A program made the position numbers and the translations under genes. Positions 29,370 to 38,742 of a stretch of 64,000 bases of DNA are shown here, piece by piece; positions within the stretch are counted from its first letter, which is position 1, and each line of letters opens with the position of its first letter. The stretch comes from Acinetobacter qingfengensis (lineage in GTDB: Bacteria; Pseudomonadota; Gammaproteobacteria; Pseudomonadales; Moraxellaceae), in contig NZ_VXKN01000002.1 of assembly GCF_008693185.1 (NCBI RefSeq), forward strand, positions 186,001 through 250,000. The letters run 5' to 3'. Under the pieces are notes generated by a model, which was not told where the DNA came from, searched no databases, and saw only the letters and a list, made by a program, of their open reading frames with translations.

Positions 29370-29960
29370 ATGCCAAAGCTTAAAATTGTACTCATTGATG
29401 ATGATGAAAACCGTATTCACATCATTCAGGAATCGCTAACAGATAATGGCTTTGATGTCGTTGCCTGCTTGACACTTGATTATTTAAATGTCTTTCGACT
29501 AGAAAAACTTAATGCAGATGTGATTTTACTTGATATGGATAATCCACATCGGGATATTATTGAAAACTGCGTCAACCAGTTTGATTTACCCACGGTTTTA
29601 TTTACCAAAAATAGCCAGAAGACTACCATCAAAAATGCAATTGATGCTGGTGTCACTGCATACATTGTTGATGGAATTGAGCCCGAAAAATTAGAAACTA
29701 TTTTAGAAATTTCAATTGAACAGTTTAAAAAACACAAAAAACTAGAAAAAGACCTTAAAGAAACTAAAACTAAACTTGCTGATCGTAAAGATATTGAAAA
29801 GGCCAAAGTTTTACTGATGCAGCTTCATCAGCTATCTGAAGATGCAGCATTTCAATTGCTGCGTAAAAGTTCAATGAGCCATCGTATGACTCTCGGTGAA
29901 ATGGCCAGAAGATTACTTGATGCTCAGGAATTATTAAACCATCAGATTAAGGACGAATAA
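29370..29960 (+). CDS. nasT: ANTAR-domain response regulator NasT
   Basis: 196-aa RNA-binding antiterminator. The N-terminal receiver-like domain (IVLIDDDENR, then VILLDMDNP) is followed by a coiled segment and a C-terminal ANTAR three-helix domain (about residues 140-192, AKVLLMQLHQLSEDAAFQLL, then GEMARRLLDAQELL). In Azotobacter vinelandii, NasT frees nitrate/nitrite operons from leader termination and NasS blocks it when nitrate and nitrite are absent. ATG 29370 is used because the sigma-54 start lies downstream of the in-frame ATG at 29310. nasS begins directly after the stop. Confidence 0.9.
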   Translation: MPKLKIVLIDDDENRIHIIQESLTDNGFDVVACLTLDYLNVFRLEKLNADVILLDMDNPHRDIIENCVNQFDLPTVLFTKNSQKTTIKNAIDAGVTAYIVDGIEPEKLETILEISIEQFKKHKKLEKDLKETKTKLADRKDIEKAKVLLMQLHQLSEDAAFQLLRKSSMSHRMTLGEMARRLLDAQELLNHQIKDE

Positions 29961-30947
29961 ATGATGAAATTAGAAAAAACCACACTGGAGTTAGGCTATA
30001 TTCCTCTACTTGATTGCATAGCCATCCTCTGGGCTAAGCACCAAGGCTATTTTGAACAACAAGGGCTTGACGTTAAACTTGCAAAAGAAGCATCTTGGGC
30101 AAGTTTAAGAGATCGACTGGCTTTTGGTTTATTAGATGCAGCACATTGCCTATCAGCCATGCTACCCGCAGCAGCCAGTGGCAGTGATCAAATTGGTATT
30201 CCCTTACAGACACCACTTATCCTTAGTCAGAATCGTGCCTATATCAGTTTGAGTCAAACATTATGCTTTAAATTTGACATCACCACAGCAGATGCCAAAT
30301 CAAATGCACATAAAATTGTTCAGGCCATTCATGCTGGACACCATATTTTGTTTTCTCATGTCTTTAAGCACTCCATTCATCACTACTGTTTAAGGGAATG
30401 GCTCGCAAAAGCAGATCATGATCTAGCACATCAAATCAAATTTACCGCCTTACCACCACCATATATGGTACAAGCCCTATCACAACATGCCATTGATGGA
30501 TTTTGTGTTGGAGAGCCTTGGAATATTCAGGGAAATATTTGTGGTCATAGCCAAATCATCGCATCTAGTCAGGAAATTATCCCAAATGTTGCAGACAAAG
30601 TGTTGGCTGTGACAGCAGAATGGGCTGATGAACATCCAAATACCTTACGGGCACTGACTCAAGCCATTCAAATGGCTCAACATGAATTGAAATCATTACA
30701 AAATTATGCACAAGTTTGGAAAATGTTACAGGAGTATGAAATCATTCAATTTGAATGTTCTGAACATCAGCATGTTTTTGAATACTACCGTATCCAACAT
30801 ATTATTCAGAACTTTGTAGAAAATCATGCTCAACCTAAAGCGGAAGATTTTATTTGGTTAACGAAACAGATGATTAAATGGGATAATCTGGATGCGAATA
30901 GCATTCATCTTGACCATGTTATTCAACAGTGTATTTACAATTTATAG
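29961..30947 (+). CDS. nasS: NasS-like nitrate/nitrite sensor (NrtA/CmpA family, cytosolic)
   Basis: 328-aa periplasmic-binding-protein fold of the NrtA/CmpA type but without a signal peptide, as expected for NasS. Motifs: LELGYIPLLDCIAILWAK, LAFGLLDAAHCLSAMLPAA, PYMVQALSQHAIDGFCVGEP and EWADEHPNTLRALTQAI. It starts at the base after the nasT stop, so the two are translationally coupled. Known role in relatives: it binds nitrate or nitrite and releases NasT. ATG 29964 is an alternative start. Confidence 0.9.
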   Translation: MMKLEKTTLELGYIPLLDCIAILWAKHQGYFEQQGLDVKLAKEASWASLRDRLAFGLLDAAHCLSAMLPAAASGSDQIGIPLQTPLILSQNRAYISLSQTLCFKFDITTADAKSNAHKIVQAIHAGHHILFSHVFKHSIHHYCLREWLAKADHDLAHQIKFTALPPPYMVQALSQHAIDGFCVGEPWNIQGNICGHSQIIASSQEIIPNVADKVLAVTAEWADEHPNTLRALTQAIQMAQHELKSLQNYAQVWKMLQEYEIIQFECSEHQHVFEYYRIQHIIQNFVENHAQPKAEDFIWLTKQMIKWDNLDANSIHLDHVIQQCIYNL

Positions 30948-31481
30948 TAATCATTTCTACTCGTAACTTTAGAACAATTTTAGAATGAGATTTAGTAAAC
31001 ATTTTTGTACTTTTATGATATTTTGAGTCGTTTATTTTAATATCTATCATATCCACTAAACAGTATAAATTTTATATCAATATGTTGCTTGTTAATTTCG
31101 CAACATATTATCGAAAATTTAGATAACAATACTATAAGCAACATTAAAATCTTTTTTACTTTAAAAATAAATTTAATCACCCAAATAAAATATTGATTAT
31201 TTTATCATTTATTCTTATTATTAAAAATATATTAACCATTTATCCTACAATAACTTCTAAAAAAATAATACACAAAACACAACAAAATAATGATAAATAA
31301 CCACTATGAGCATTTATCAATCAGATAAAATCACAAACATCATGATCATTTGATATTATTTAATTCCTATATTTATGATTTTTATTTATGAAGTACCGAT
31401 ACTTTCACTCTCTACACTAATCAAAGGAAAATACTGTATCTTTTCACAGTAATCTTAATGGATTCTACAAGGACATTTACA
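30948..31481. other. AT-rich intergenic region after nasS
   Basis: 534 bp without a gene. One perfect 10-bp inverted repeat, AATATGTTGC (31079-31088) and GCAACATATT (31100-31109), could end nasS transcripts but has no U-run. The rest is very AT-rich upstream DNA of the aldehyde dehydrogenase gene. Confidence 0.55.
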
Positions 31482-32882
31482 ATGAGTAAAAGTGAACTAA
31501 ATCAGATTGTTGAAAAACTACGTCAAGCCCATATTCAACAAGGTATTCCTGATATAAAAATTCGACATGACCGATTAGAGCGTAGTAAGAATCTACTACT
31601 TGAAAATAAAGATGCTTTACTTGATGCAATCAATCAGGATTTTGGTCATCGTAGTGCTTATCAAAGCCTGGCCTCGGATATTCTAGCATCAGTAAGTGCG
31701 ATAAATGACGCACAAAATCATCTGGAAAAATGGATAAAATCTGAAACTGTAGATAACCCATTTGATGGCATGAAAACTGAAATCCAATATCAGCCCTTAG
31801 GTGTTGTAGGGATTATCAGTCCATGGAATTTCCCTTTAAATCTAGCATTTTGTCCCCTTGCCAGTGTATTTTCTGCCGGCAATCGTGCTTTACTTAAACC
31901 TTCTGAACTTACGCCAAAAACCAGTGAAATATTAGCAAAACTTGTTCCACAATATTTTGATGATACAGAATTACAAGTCATCACAGGAGATGCAGAAGTT
32001 GGTGCTGCATTTAGCGCTTTGCCATTTGATCATCTAATTTTTACTGGTAGTACCAATGTTGGACGCCATGTGATGCGTGCAGCAGCAGAAAACTTAGTGC
32101 CTGTCACACTTGAATTAGGTGGAAAATCACCAGTGGTTATTACTGATGATTTTGATTTAAATACGGCTGTTGAGCGAATTTTTACCATCAAAACTTTTAA
32201 TGCTGGTCAAATCTGTATTTCGCCTGACTATTTGCTGCTACCGCAAACGCAAGAAACTACTTTTGTTGAATATGCGCAATCATTTACCCAAAGTATTTTT
32301 CCAAGTTATTTTGATAATGAGGATTATACTTCTATCATTAATGAGCGGCATTTTCAGCGATTATTAAATCTTATCAATGATGCCCAAGCCAAAGGTGCAA
32401 ATATCATCACGCTAAATCCAGAAGGTATCATTGCTGATCCTGTTCGCCATAAAATTGCTCCAACATTAATCCTTAATGTTCATGATGACATGCTAATTAT
32501 GCAAGAAGAAATTTTTGGGCCATTATTACCCATCAAAACCTATGACTCAATTGATGAGGCCATCAACTATATCAACGCGCGCCCTCGCCCGTTGGCTGCT
32601 TATTACTTTTCAGAAAATACAACGGCTCAACAACACTTTGCCACCAACACGACTTCAGGTGCATTGGTCATCAATGATGTCATGAGTCATGTATTTATTG
32701 AAAATTTACCTTTTGGCGGCGTAGGAGCATCCGGAATTGGTGCTTATCATGGTATTCATGGTTTCCGACGTTTTAGTCATGCCAAAGCAGTGGTAATACA
32801 AAATGACTCGGGCGAATCAAATTTAAATATGCGAGCACCCTATCAGGAAAAACTTTCTGCTGCGCAAGCAATATTTAATTAG
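31482..32882 (+). CDS. calB: Coniferyl aldehyde dehydrogenase-type ALDH
   Basis: 466-aa NAD(P)-dependent aldehyde dehydrogenase most like the CalB/ALDH3 group. It has the short N-terminus, PWNFPLNLAFCPLASVFSAG, the NAD site FTGSTNVGRHVM, the catalytic Glu in TLELGGKSP, the catalytic Cys in NAGQICISPDY, and EEIFGPLLP. AAGGA at 31469-31473 is spaced for ATG 31482; the in-frame ATG at 31458 has no such site. A single gene, without aromatic-degradation neighbours, so the true substrate is not known. The calB name rests on family resemblance. Confidence 0.85.
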   Translation: MSKSELNQIVEKLRQAHIQQGIPDIKIRHDRLERSKNLLLENKDALLDAINQDFGHRSAYQSLASDILASVSAINDAQNHLEKWIKSETVDNPFDGMKTEIQYQPLGVVGIISPWNFPLNLAFCPLASVFSAGNRALLKPSELTPKTSEILAKLVPQYFDDTELQVITGDAEVGAAFSALPFDHLIFTGSTNVGRHVMRAAAENLVPVTLELGGKSPVVITDDFDLNTAVERIFTIKTFNAGQICISPDYLLLPQTQETTFVEYAQSFTQSIFPSYFDNEDYTSIINERHFQRLLNLINDAQAKGANIITLNPEGIIADPVRHKIAPTLILNVHDDMLIMQEEIFGPLLPIKTYDSIDEAINYINARPRPLAAYYFSENTTAQQHFATNTTSGALVINDVMSHVFIENLPFGGVGASGIGAYHGIHGFRRFSHAKAVVIQNDSGESNLNMRAPYQEKLSAAQAIFN

Positions 32883-33094
32883 TTTTCATCAATATTTAAT
32901 TTTTGCGAGATTAGAATATATCTCGCAATTTTTTAATGCATATTAGATATCATTTTAAATACGATCAATCTAAAGATTTTAGTATATTAAAATGACTACC
33001 TGACATTATTTTTAGAATAAATCTGCAATAAATTTACTTGATTTTGTTTTTTACAAAACGAAGTTTGAATATTTTAAATGCTTTATATTATTAG

Positions 33095-34576
33095 TTATGA
33101 TTTACATGCCACTAGCAAAAGACATTTGATCGTGTCGATTGCTTGCTGCATGTCCTGCCGATCAAAATCACCCAGCCCAATAATCAAACCTGAACGCTGG
33201 CGATCTGCTGAAAATGTCGTAGAAACGGCTTTCAGTGCTATATTTTGCGCCAGTGCCGCTTTGGCAATTTCAATGTCATTTATTCCATTTGCCAGCCATA
33301 ACACCATGTGCATGCCCTGATCTCCGGGTTGTAACCAAGCAAATTCAACTGGAATTGTAGAATGTATGATCTCAATCAATTGTCGGCGTTTTTCGGCATA
33401 CACATTACGAATGCGTCGAATATGACGTTCCAGATATCCTTGCCGAATAAATTCTGCCAAAACATATTGATCTGCGGTAGGTAGATATCGCTCCATCAAT
33501 GTCCTTAAACCGCAAAAGGGGGCAACCAATTGCTTTGGAACAATGGCATAACCCAATCGAAGCGAAGGAAAAAGCACTTTACTAAACGTACCTAAATAAA
33601 TTACCCGTTCAGGATCAAGACCTTGTAAGGCGGGAAAAGGCTGACCACTGTAACGGAACTCACTGTCATAATCATCTTCAATAATCCATGCATTTTGCTG
33701 TTTTGCCCATGCCAGTAGTGCATGACGCCTTGCCAGACTCATTGGCATGCCAAGCGGATATTGATGTGATGGTGTAACAAACGCTGCCCGTGCCCGACTG
33801 GCCAGTTGAATACCTTGGTCTACCTGAATGCCTTCTTCATCGACAGGAACATGAATCATCTGGATTTTGTGCGGACTATACTGCAAACTGGCTGTTGTAC
33901 CACGATATGCAGGGTCTTCAACCCAGACTTGATCCTGATGTTCAAACAGAATTTGACTACAAATATAAAGGGCTTGCTGGATACCATTAGTGATAATAAT
34001 TTGTTCTGCATCACACTGCACTGAACGGGATTTTCGGACATAATCCGCAATCACTTCCCTTAATTGGTTTACACCCTGAGGGTCTTGATAACCTGAAGGC
34101 ATACCTGCACCTTTGGCACGATAACGATTACCAAATTTTCGCCAGATATCCTGAGGTTGAGTACGATTGACAGGCACAGATACTGCAAACGGTGCAGCAG
34201 GCAAAGGTTTAAATTCTTTTAAGATATTTGCATATGCAACTGCCGATGAACTCAAAGGAATCGTGTTATTTTGACTAGTGGAATGTTGCTCCATTCCTGT
34301 CGTTGTTAAACTCTGCGAAATATAAGTACCTTTACCCGCATACGATACCAAAATACCTTCTGCCAGCAATTGTTCATAGGCTTCAATCACTGTCGCTCTG
34401 GCAATACCAAGCATTTTCGCCAATACTCTGGACGAAGGCAAAACATCGCCACCATGCAATTGTCCCTCATAGACTGCTTCACGTATCAAACGTATCAGCT
34501 GTATGCGAATATGTCCGGCAGATTGATCCACCTTGTTAATAAAGGGTAAATCAACAATCTGTGTAGTTCTTGCCAT
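33095..34576 (-). CDS. MocR/PdxR-type regulator (GntR HTH + aminotransferase domain)
   Basis: 493-aa regulator. The winged-helix GntR domain covers residues ~20-95 (IRLIREAVYEGQLHGGD, LPSSRVLAKMLGIARATVIEA). An aminotransferase-fold domain covers ~120-490, with the PLP-binding Lys in GTFSKVLFPSLRLGY near residue 333 and IIEDDYDSEFRY. Such proteins sense PLP or amines. It is divergent from a PaiB-like FMN protein and a GNAT gene, 115 bp between starts, a common MocR neighbourhood. An inverted pair ACTGG (34605) and CCAGT (34624) between them may be its site. It may control B6 or polyamine metabolism; not certain. Confidence 0.92.
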   Translation of the reverse strand: MARTTQIVDLPFINKVDQSAGHIRIQLIRLIREAVYEGQLHGGDVLPSSRVLAKMLGIARATVIEAYEQLLAEGILVSYAGKGTYISQSLTTTGMEQHSTSQNNTIPLSSSAVAYANILKEFKPLPAAPFAVSVPVNRTQPQDIWRKFGNRYRAKGAGMPSGYQDPQGVNQLREVIADYVRKSRSVQCDAEQIIITNGIQQALYICSQILFEHQDQVWVEDPAYRGTTASLQYSPHKIQMIHVPVDEEGIQVDQGIQLASRARAAFVTPSHQYPLGMPMSLARRHALLAWAKQQNAWIIEDDYDSEFRYSGQPFPALQGLDPERVIYLGTFSKVLFPSLRLGYAIVPKQLVAPFCGLRTLMERYLPTADQYVLAEFIRQGYLERHIRRIRNVYAEKRRQLIEIIHSTIPVEFAWLQPGDQGMHMVLWLANGINDIEIAKAALAQNIALKAVSTTFSADRQRSGLIIGLGDFDRQDMQQAIDTIKCLLLVACKS

Positions 34577-34691
34577 AATTCTGGTCTATCTAAAAAAATT
34601 AAAACTGGTACTTCTTAATAATCCAGTATAGCGGGAAAATTCATCACCATAGAACATACAATCAAGAGAATTTATTAACAGGATTTTAGTC

Positions 34692-35327
34692 ATGTACATA
34701 CCAGCACATTTCGCAGAAACAGATCTAAACACACTGCATCAACTGATCATGTCACATCCATTTGGTGTTTTAATTACACATGGCAGTCAAGGTTTAGATG
34801 CCAATCACTTACCTTTTGAATTGCATTGTGATGAAGGTGATTTCGGTACATTACATGGTCATGTTGCCAGAAATAACCCAGTTTGGCAGGCACTTAACCA
34901 TGGAGATGAGGTCTTGATCATCTTTACAGCTGGTGATGCTTATATTTCTCCACAATGGTATCCAAGCAAACAGAAATCTCATCAACAGGTTCCAAGCTGG
35001 AATTATATGGTTGCACATGCGTATGGAAAAATTACCATTCATGATGACGAACGCTATGTACGAGGTGTGGTTGCCCGGCTCACCCGCACACATGAAGCAT
35101 CACAACCCGTCGCATGGAAAATGACAGATGCACCCAAAGACTACATTGACAGCATGTTGAAATTAATTGTTGGCATAGAAATTGAAATCACCCGAATCGA
35201 AGGAAAATCAAAACTTAGCCAGAATAAGGAACATCGGGATATCGCAGGTGCAGCACATGCCTTAAATGCCAGTGGACATCGTGTCATAGCACAAGCAATG
35301 CAGGTTATTCCCGATAAAAATACCTAA
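34692..35327 (+). CDS. FMN-binding negative transcriptional regulator, PaiB family
   Basis: 211-aa flavin-reductase-like split-barrel protein. It starts MYIPAHFAETD, and motifs HPFGVLITHGSQGLDANHLPFEL, LHGHVARNNPVWQ, YISPQWYPSK and PSWNYMVAHAYGKI are characteristic of PaiB. Bacillus PaiB lowers expression of sporulation and degradative enzymes, but most bacterial homologues are uncharacterised. A GNAT gene follows after 18 bp, matching the PaiA-PaiB theme of an acetyltransferase partner. Likely regulated by the divergent MocR protein. Confidence 0.92.
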   Translation: MYIPAHFAETDLNTLHQLIMSHPFGVLITHGSQGLDANHLPFELHCDEGDFGTLHGHVARNNPVWQALNHGDEVLIIFTAGDAYISPQWYPSKQKSHQQVPSWNYMVAHAYGKITIHDDERYVRGVVARLTRTHEASQPVAWKMTDAPKDYIDSMLKLIVGIEIEITRIEGKSKLSQNKEHRDIAGAAHALNASGHRVIAQAMQVIPDKNT

Positions 35328-35345
35328 TCTAACAGAGAGATGAAC

Positions 35346-35954
35346 ATGAACAAATGGATTAAACCGGTCGTATTAAACGGTGAACATGTTATTTTAAAAC
35401 CACTCGAATTGTCACAATGCAAAGCACTCCAAAATGCAGTATGTGATGGCGAATTATGGAAGCTCTGGTATACCAGAATCCCTGAACCGGATCAAATGAC
35501 AGCAGAAATTTGCAGGCGACTTGAATTACAACAACAAGGCGCAATGTTGCCATTTTACGTAGAAGATCGACACAGTGGCCAGGCAATTGGTATGACCAGC
35601 TTTATGAATATTGAAGCGGTACATCGGCGTGTTGAAATTGGTTCAACGTGGTACAGAAAAACCGCCCAACGTACCCCAGTCAATACAGAATGTAAAAAAT
35701 TACTGCTATCACATGCTTTTGATACCCTTGATTGTATTGCAGTTGAGTTCAGAACTTCATCGTTTAATTTTAAAAGTCAGGCTGCTATTCAACGCTTAGG
35801 TGCAAAGCTAGATGGTGTTTTGAGAAGTCATCAAATTGTAGAAAACGATATTTTAAGGGATACGCATGTATATAGTATTTTAAGAAACGAATGGCCTGCC
35901 GTTCATCAACATTTGCAATGGTTATTAACCCAGCCCAGATCAATATCAAGCTAA
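35346..35954 (+). CDS. GNAT family N-acetyltransferase (RimJ/RimL type)
   Basis: 202-aa acetyl-CoA-dependent acetyltransferase. Motifs: VILKPLELSQCKAL, then GQAIGMTSFMNI and RVEIGSTWYRKTAQRTPVNTE, which lead to the acetyl-CoA region, then VEFRTSSFNFKSQAAIQRLGA and DGVLRSHQI, typical of the Acetyltransf_3 family. The start at 35346 is preferred since AGAGAG overlaps an in-frame ATG at 35340. It follows the PaiB-like gene and probably shares its transcript. The acceptor is unknown; polyamine or protein N-termini are possibilities. Confidence 0.88.
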   Translation: MNKWIKPVVLNGEHVILKPLELSQCKALQNAVCDGELWKLWYTRIPEPDQMTAEICRRLELQQQGAMLPFYVEDRHSGQAIGMTSFMNIEAVHRRVEIGSTWYRKTAQRTPVNTECKKLLLSHAFDTLDCIAVEFRTSSFNFKSQAAIQRLGAKLDGVLRSHQIVENDILRDTHVYSILRNEWPAVHQHLQWLLTQPRSISS

Positions 35955-36048
35955 TTTTAGATGCATCAAAACCCAATGGACGGAAACATAGTACTTTCAT
36001 CACAAATATGTTACATTAGGCAAAAAGTTACTTTATAACATTTCATTT

Positions 36049-37197
36049 ATGCAAAACCCTTTGTCTACACGTCTTCTAGCCATTGATGCACTTCGTGGTC
36101 TGGTTATTATTATCATGTTACTCGATCATGTTCGGGAAACATTTTATTTGCATTATCAAGTTCCTGATCCAATGCAAATCGAATCTACCGACCCTGCACT
36201 GTTTTTTAGCAGAAGTCTGGCACATTTATGTGCACCTGTTTTTGTTTTACTGACAGGTATATCTGCATATCTGTATCAATCCAAAGTACAAAGCTTAAAA
36301 ATGACACGGGAATTTTTAATCAAACGGGGTTTATTTTTAATTTTTTTGGAATTGGTTATTATTAATTTTGCATGGACCGGGCAATTCCCACCCGAAATTG
36401 TATATTTGCAGGTAATCTGGGCGATTGGGATCAGTATGCTGGCATTAGCAGCTCTAATCCATTTACCGATTTTGTGGATCTGGATCATTTCAGTCCTTAT
36501 CATTGCTTTTCATAATGTTTTTGACCAGTTATATCCAAATTCAGCATTCCTTCAGGCACTCTGGAATATTTTGCATCAACGTGGCTGGATTGAATTTTCA
36601 GAACATTTTAAAGTGCGGACCAGTTACCCGGTATTACCTTGGATTGGTGTAATCGGTTTTGGTTATGCATTAGGCAAAACTGTTTTCTCTCGCCCCGATA
36701 ACTTTGCAGTCAAGATGCAATTTTTATATCGTGTTGGCTTGGGATGTATAGGATTATTTTTGATCTTGCGTATGCTTAATCTATACGGTGATCAGCCTAG
36801 AGAAGTATTTAGCAATTTTTCTCTCACACTTATGAGCTTTTTTAACTTAACCAAATACCCACCTTCCCTTGATTTTATTTTATGGAATTGTGGTTTGGGC
36901 CTGATTTTATTGTATGCATTACAGCGAGTAGAAAATCGATCATGGATTAAGCCATTGGTTATCTTTGGTTCTGTACCCATGTTTTTTTATATTGTGCATT
37001 TATTTGTACTAAAACTATTATATGTGTTTGCTGTATTTATATTCGGCATTAATCATGGCAGTTATTTTGGTGTCGATCACGTGAGTACACTATGGTGGAT
37101 TAGTCTGATTCTATGCCTTGCGCTATATCCATTAATGCTAAGTTTTTCCAGATTTAAGCATCAAAACAAACATATTGCGATTTTAAAGTATTTATAG
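36049..37197 (+). CDS. DUF1624/HGSNAT-type multispanning membrane protein
   Basis: 382-aa inner-membrane protein with about ten hydrophobic helices. The N-terminus RLLAIDALRGLVIIIMLLDH is the hallmark of the DUF1624/acyltransferase-3-like families, where R-x-x-x-x-D-x-x-R-G opens the first helix. LCAPVFVLLTGISAYLY follows. Related proteins transfer acyl groups across membranes, but activity here is unproven. A bidirectional hairpin terminator lies right after the stop. Confidence 0.85.
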   Translation: MQNPLSTRLLAIDALRGLVIIIMLLDHVRETFYLHYQVPDPMQIESTDPALFFSRSLAHLCAPVFVLLTGISAYLYQSKVQSLKMTREFLIKRGLFLIFLELVIINFAWTGQFPPEIVYLQVIWAIGISMLALAALIHLPILWIWIISVLIIAFHNVFDQLYPNSAFLQALWNILHQRGWIEFSEHFKVRTSYPVLPWIGVIGFGYALGKTVFSRPDNFAVKMQFLYRVGLGCIGLFLILRMLNLYGDQPREVFSNFSLTLMSFFNLTKYPPSLDFILWNCGLGLILLYALQRVENRSWIKPLVIFGSVPMFFYIVHLFVLKLLYVFAVFIFGINHGSYFGVDHVSTLWWISLILCLALYPLMLSFSRFKHQNKHIAILKYL

Positions 37198-37201
37198 GAA
37201 C

Positions 37202-37233
37202 AAGGTTCAGGTGGTTTTGCCCACTTGAACCTT
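37202..37233. terminator. Bidirectional terminator
   Basis: AAGGTTCA-GGTGG-TTTTG-CCCAC-TTGAACCTT hairpin with T-rich flanks between convergent genes. Its last bases touch the stop codon of the minus-strand gene. Confidence 0.75.
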
Positions 37234-37642
37234 ATTGCAAACGATCATAACACCAGATGGTTACCAGCATTGGAATAACGAAATACAACACAGTCGGCTG
37301 CAATAATCCCATCAAGGTTAACCCTGGCGCAGGACATATCCCTGATAATCCCCACCCAACACCAAATATGATTGCACCAATCACCAACTTACTATCAACT
37401 TTTGTTTTATTTGGTAAAATTATTTTTTCAGCAAAAATTGTATAGCTCTGCTGCTTAAGCGCCCACTGAAAAGGAAAAAATGCCACCAACACAGCACCGC
37501 CCATCACAAACATTAATTGTGGATTCCAGTGACCAAAAATATCAAAAAAAGATAAAACAATCGCCGGATTTGACATACCCGATAACAATAAACCTAATGC
37601 AAAACAGCCACCGAAAAGAAAAGCCAATAAATTTTTTTTCAT
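37232..37642 (-). CDS. DUF6691/YeeE-YedE family membrane protein, second half
   Basis: 136-aa membrane protein with four hydrophobic segments (LLAFLFGGCFALGLLLSGM; GAIIFGVGWGLSGICPAP). The G-x-G-W-G-L-x-G-x-C-P-G/A-P motif with its Cys is typical of YeeE/YedE sulfur-compound transporters. It pairs with the 136-aa gene just upstream; in E. coli-type YeeE both halves are in one chain. ATG 37642 is chosen over TTG 37648. Transport of thiosulfate or sulfide-type sulfur is inferred from the family. Confidence 0.88.
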   Translation of the reverse strand: MKKNLLAFLFGGCFALGLLLSGMSNPAIVLSFFDIFGHWNPQLMFVMGGAVLVAFFPFQWALKQQSYTIFAEKIILPNKTKVDSKLVIGAIIFGVGWGLSGICPAPGLTLMGLLQPTVLYFVIPMLVTIWCYDRLQ

Positions 37643-37655
37643 GATCAATAACCTG

Positions 37656-38066
37656 TTATATATTGGAAATATGTTTTAATTGCACTGTGAGTAATGCACT
37701 CAACATAAAACAAATAACTGCGACCATAGAGCGTTTTGACAAACGGCTTAAACCACAAATACCATGTCCACTGGTACAGCCTGATCCCAATCGGGTTCCG
37801 ATCCCCACCAAAATACCGCTCACAACCAATAAACTCGGCGGCGTATTAATTTGCACGGGGATATCGATAAATATCTGTAAACATAATGGCATTAGAATTA
37901 ATCCGGCAATAAACCAGAAAGCTGTGGATTTAAACCACGAATTTATCTTTAAAGTCTGAGACAGTAATCCACTAACTCCCGCCACACGACCTGCTGTATA
38001 TAAATATCCAATGGTACTAATACCTAGTAATAAACCACCAAGAAAACCAAGTAAATACGATTGCAT
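37656..38066 (-). CDS. YeeE/YedE family membrane protein, first half
   Basis: 136-aa membrane protein with four segments, beginning QSYLLGFLGGLLLGISTIGYLY, with the motif GIGTRLGSGCTSGHGICGLSRLS. The G-x-G-C-T-S-G-H-x-x-C-G signature carries the Cys residues thought to relay sulfur. AGGAGAA precedes ATG 38066. The partner gene follows after 13 bp, so the two halves are co-transcribed and likely form one transporter. Confidence 0.9.
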   Translation of the reverse strand: MQSYLLGFLGGLLLGISTIGYLYTAGRVAGVSGLLSQTLKINSWFKSTAFWFIAGLILMPLCLQIFIDIPVQINTPPSLLVVSGILVGIGTRLGSGCTSGHGICGLSRLSKRSMVAVICFMLSALLTVQLKHISNI

Positions 38067-38309
38067 CAGTTCTTCTCCTATGCTTAGGACTAAATTATTT
38101 TTCCAATTTATAAAATAAAAATATTTAGGTCACTCGGTATATTCTACAAATTAAATTTTTTTCATCTTTGCCATCCGACTGCACAAATAAGCTTAATTTA
38201 CTGAAAAACAATCAGATACTTTACTTCAGCTTGCTATTTTTCAGCTTTTATTTTGCTTAAACCATTTTATTCGGGTTATGATTTTGTGTCATTTCAATTT
38301 GAGTCAATC

Positions 38310-38654
38310 ATGAAGTTTTTTACCGCCCATTGCGTTCGCTGTTATATTGAAGATGATGTCTATACCATTGGTTTGTCTGATGACGAATTTGACCCAATCG
38401 ATTTTGTGATTCTCTCTCGTATGCAAGATGAAAATGAAATTGGTTTACTTATCAATGATAATGATTTTGAGTTTTCTAATGCGATTGACCGTGTGAGCTT
38501 CAAATTTGATGAGTTACATATTTTAATTAGGCCACAAAACATTGATCAAGTGGATTACAGCAGAATCCAGATTCGGCTTGATGATGTCCCTGCAAAATTT
38601 AAACAGCACTTGATTCAACTTTTCAAACCTTCCGATGTAGAATTGATGGTTTAA
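38310..38654 (+). CDS. Imm10-like immunity family protein
   Basis: 114-aa acidic cytosolic protein starting MKFFTAHCVRCYIEDDVYTI, with later GLSDDEFDPIDFVILSR and SFKFDELHILIR. The pattern resembles the Imm10 immunity family of polymorphic toxin systems, but the match is by eye only. ATG 38310 is the first ATG; upstream in-frame TTG/GTG codons (38253, 38286) could extend it. No toxin gene is beside it, so if it is an immunity protein it is an orphan. A terminator hairpin follows. Confidence 0.6.
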   Translation: MKFFTAHCVRCYIEDDVYTIGLSDDEFDPIDFVILSRMQDENEIGLLINDNDFEFSNAIDRVSFKFDELHILIRPQNIDQVDYSRIQIRLDDVPAKFKQHLIQLFKPSDVELMV

Positions 38655-38702
38655 GTTTTATTTAAAATCAAAATATTATACAAATGAACATGTATAAATT
38701 TT

Positions 38703-38728
38703 AGGGTGTATTGATATATCAACACCCT
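38703..38728. terminator. Bidirectional terminator
   Basis: AGGGTGT...ACACCCT hairpin with an AT-rich inner palindrome and T-rich/A-rich flanks, between convergent genes. Confidence 0.75.
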
Positions 38729-38742
38729 TTACTTTATTAAAA

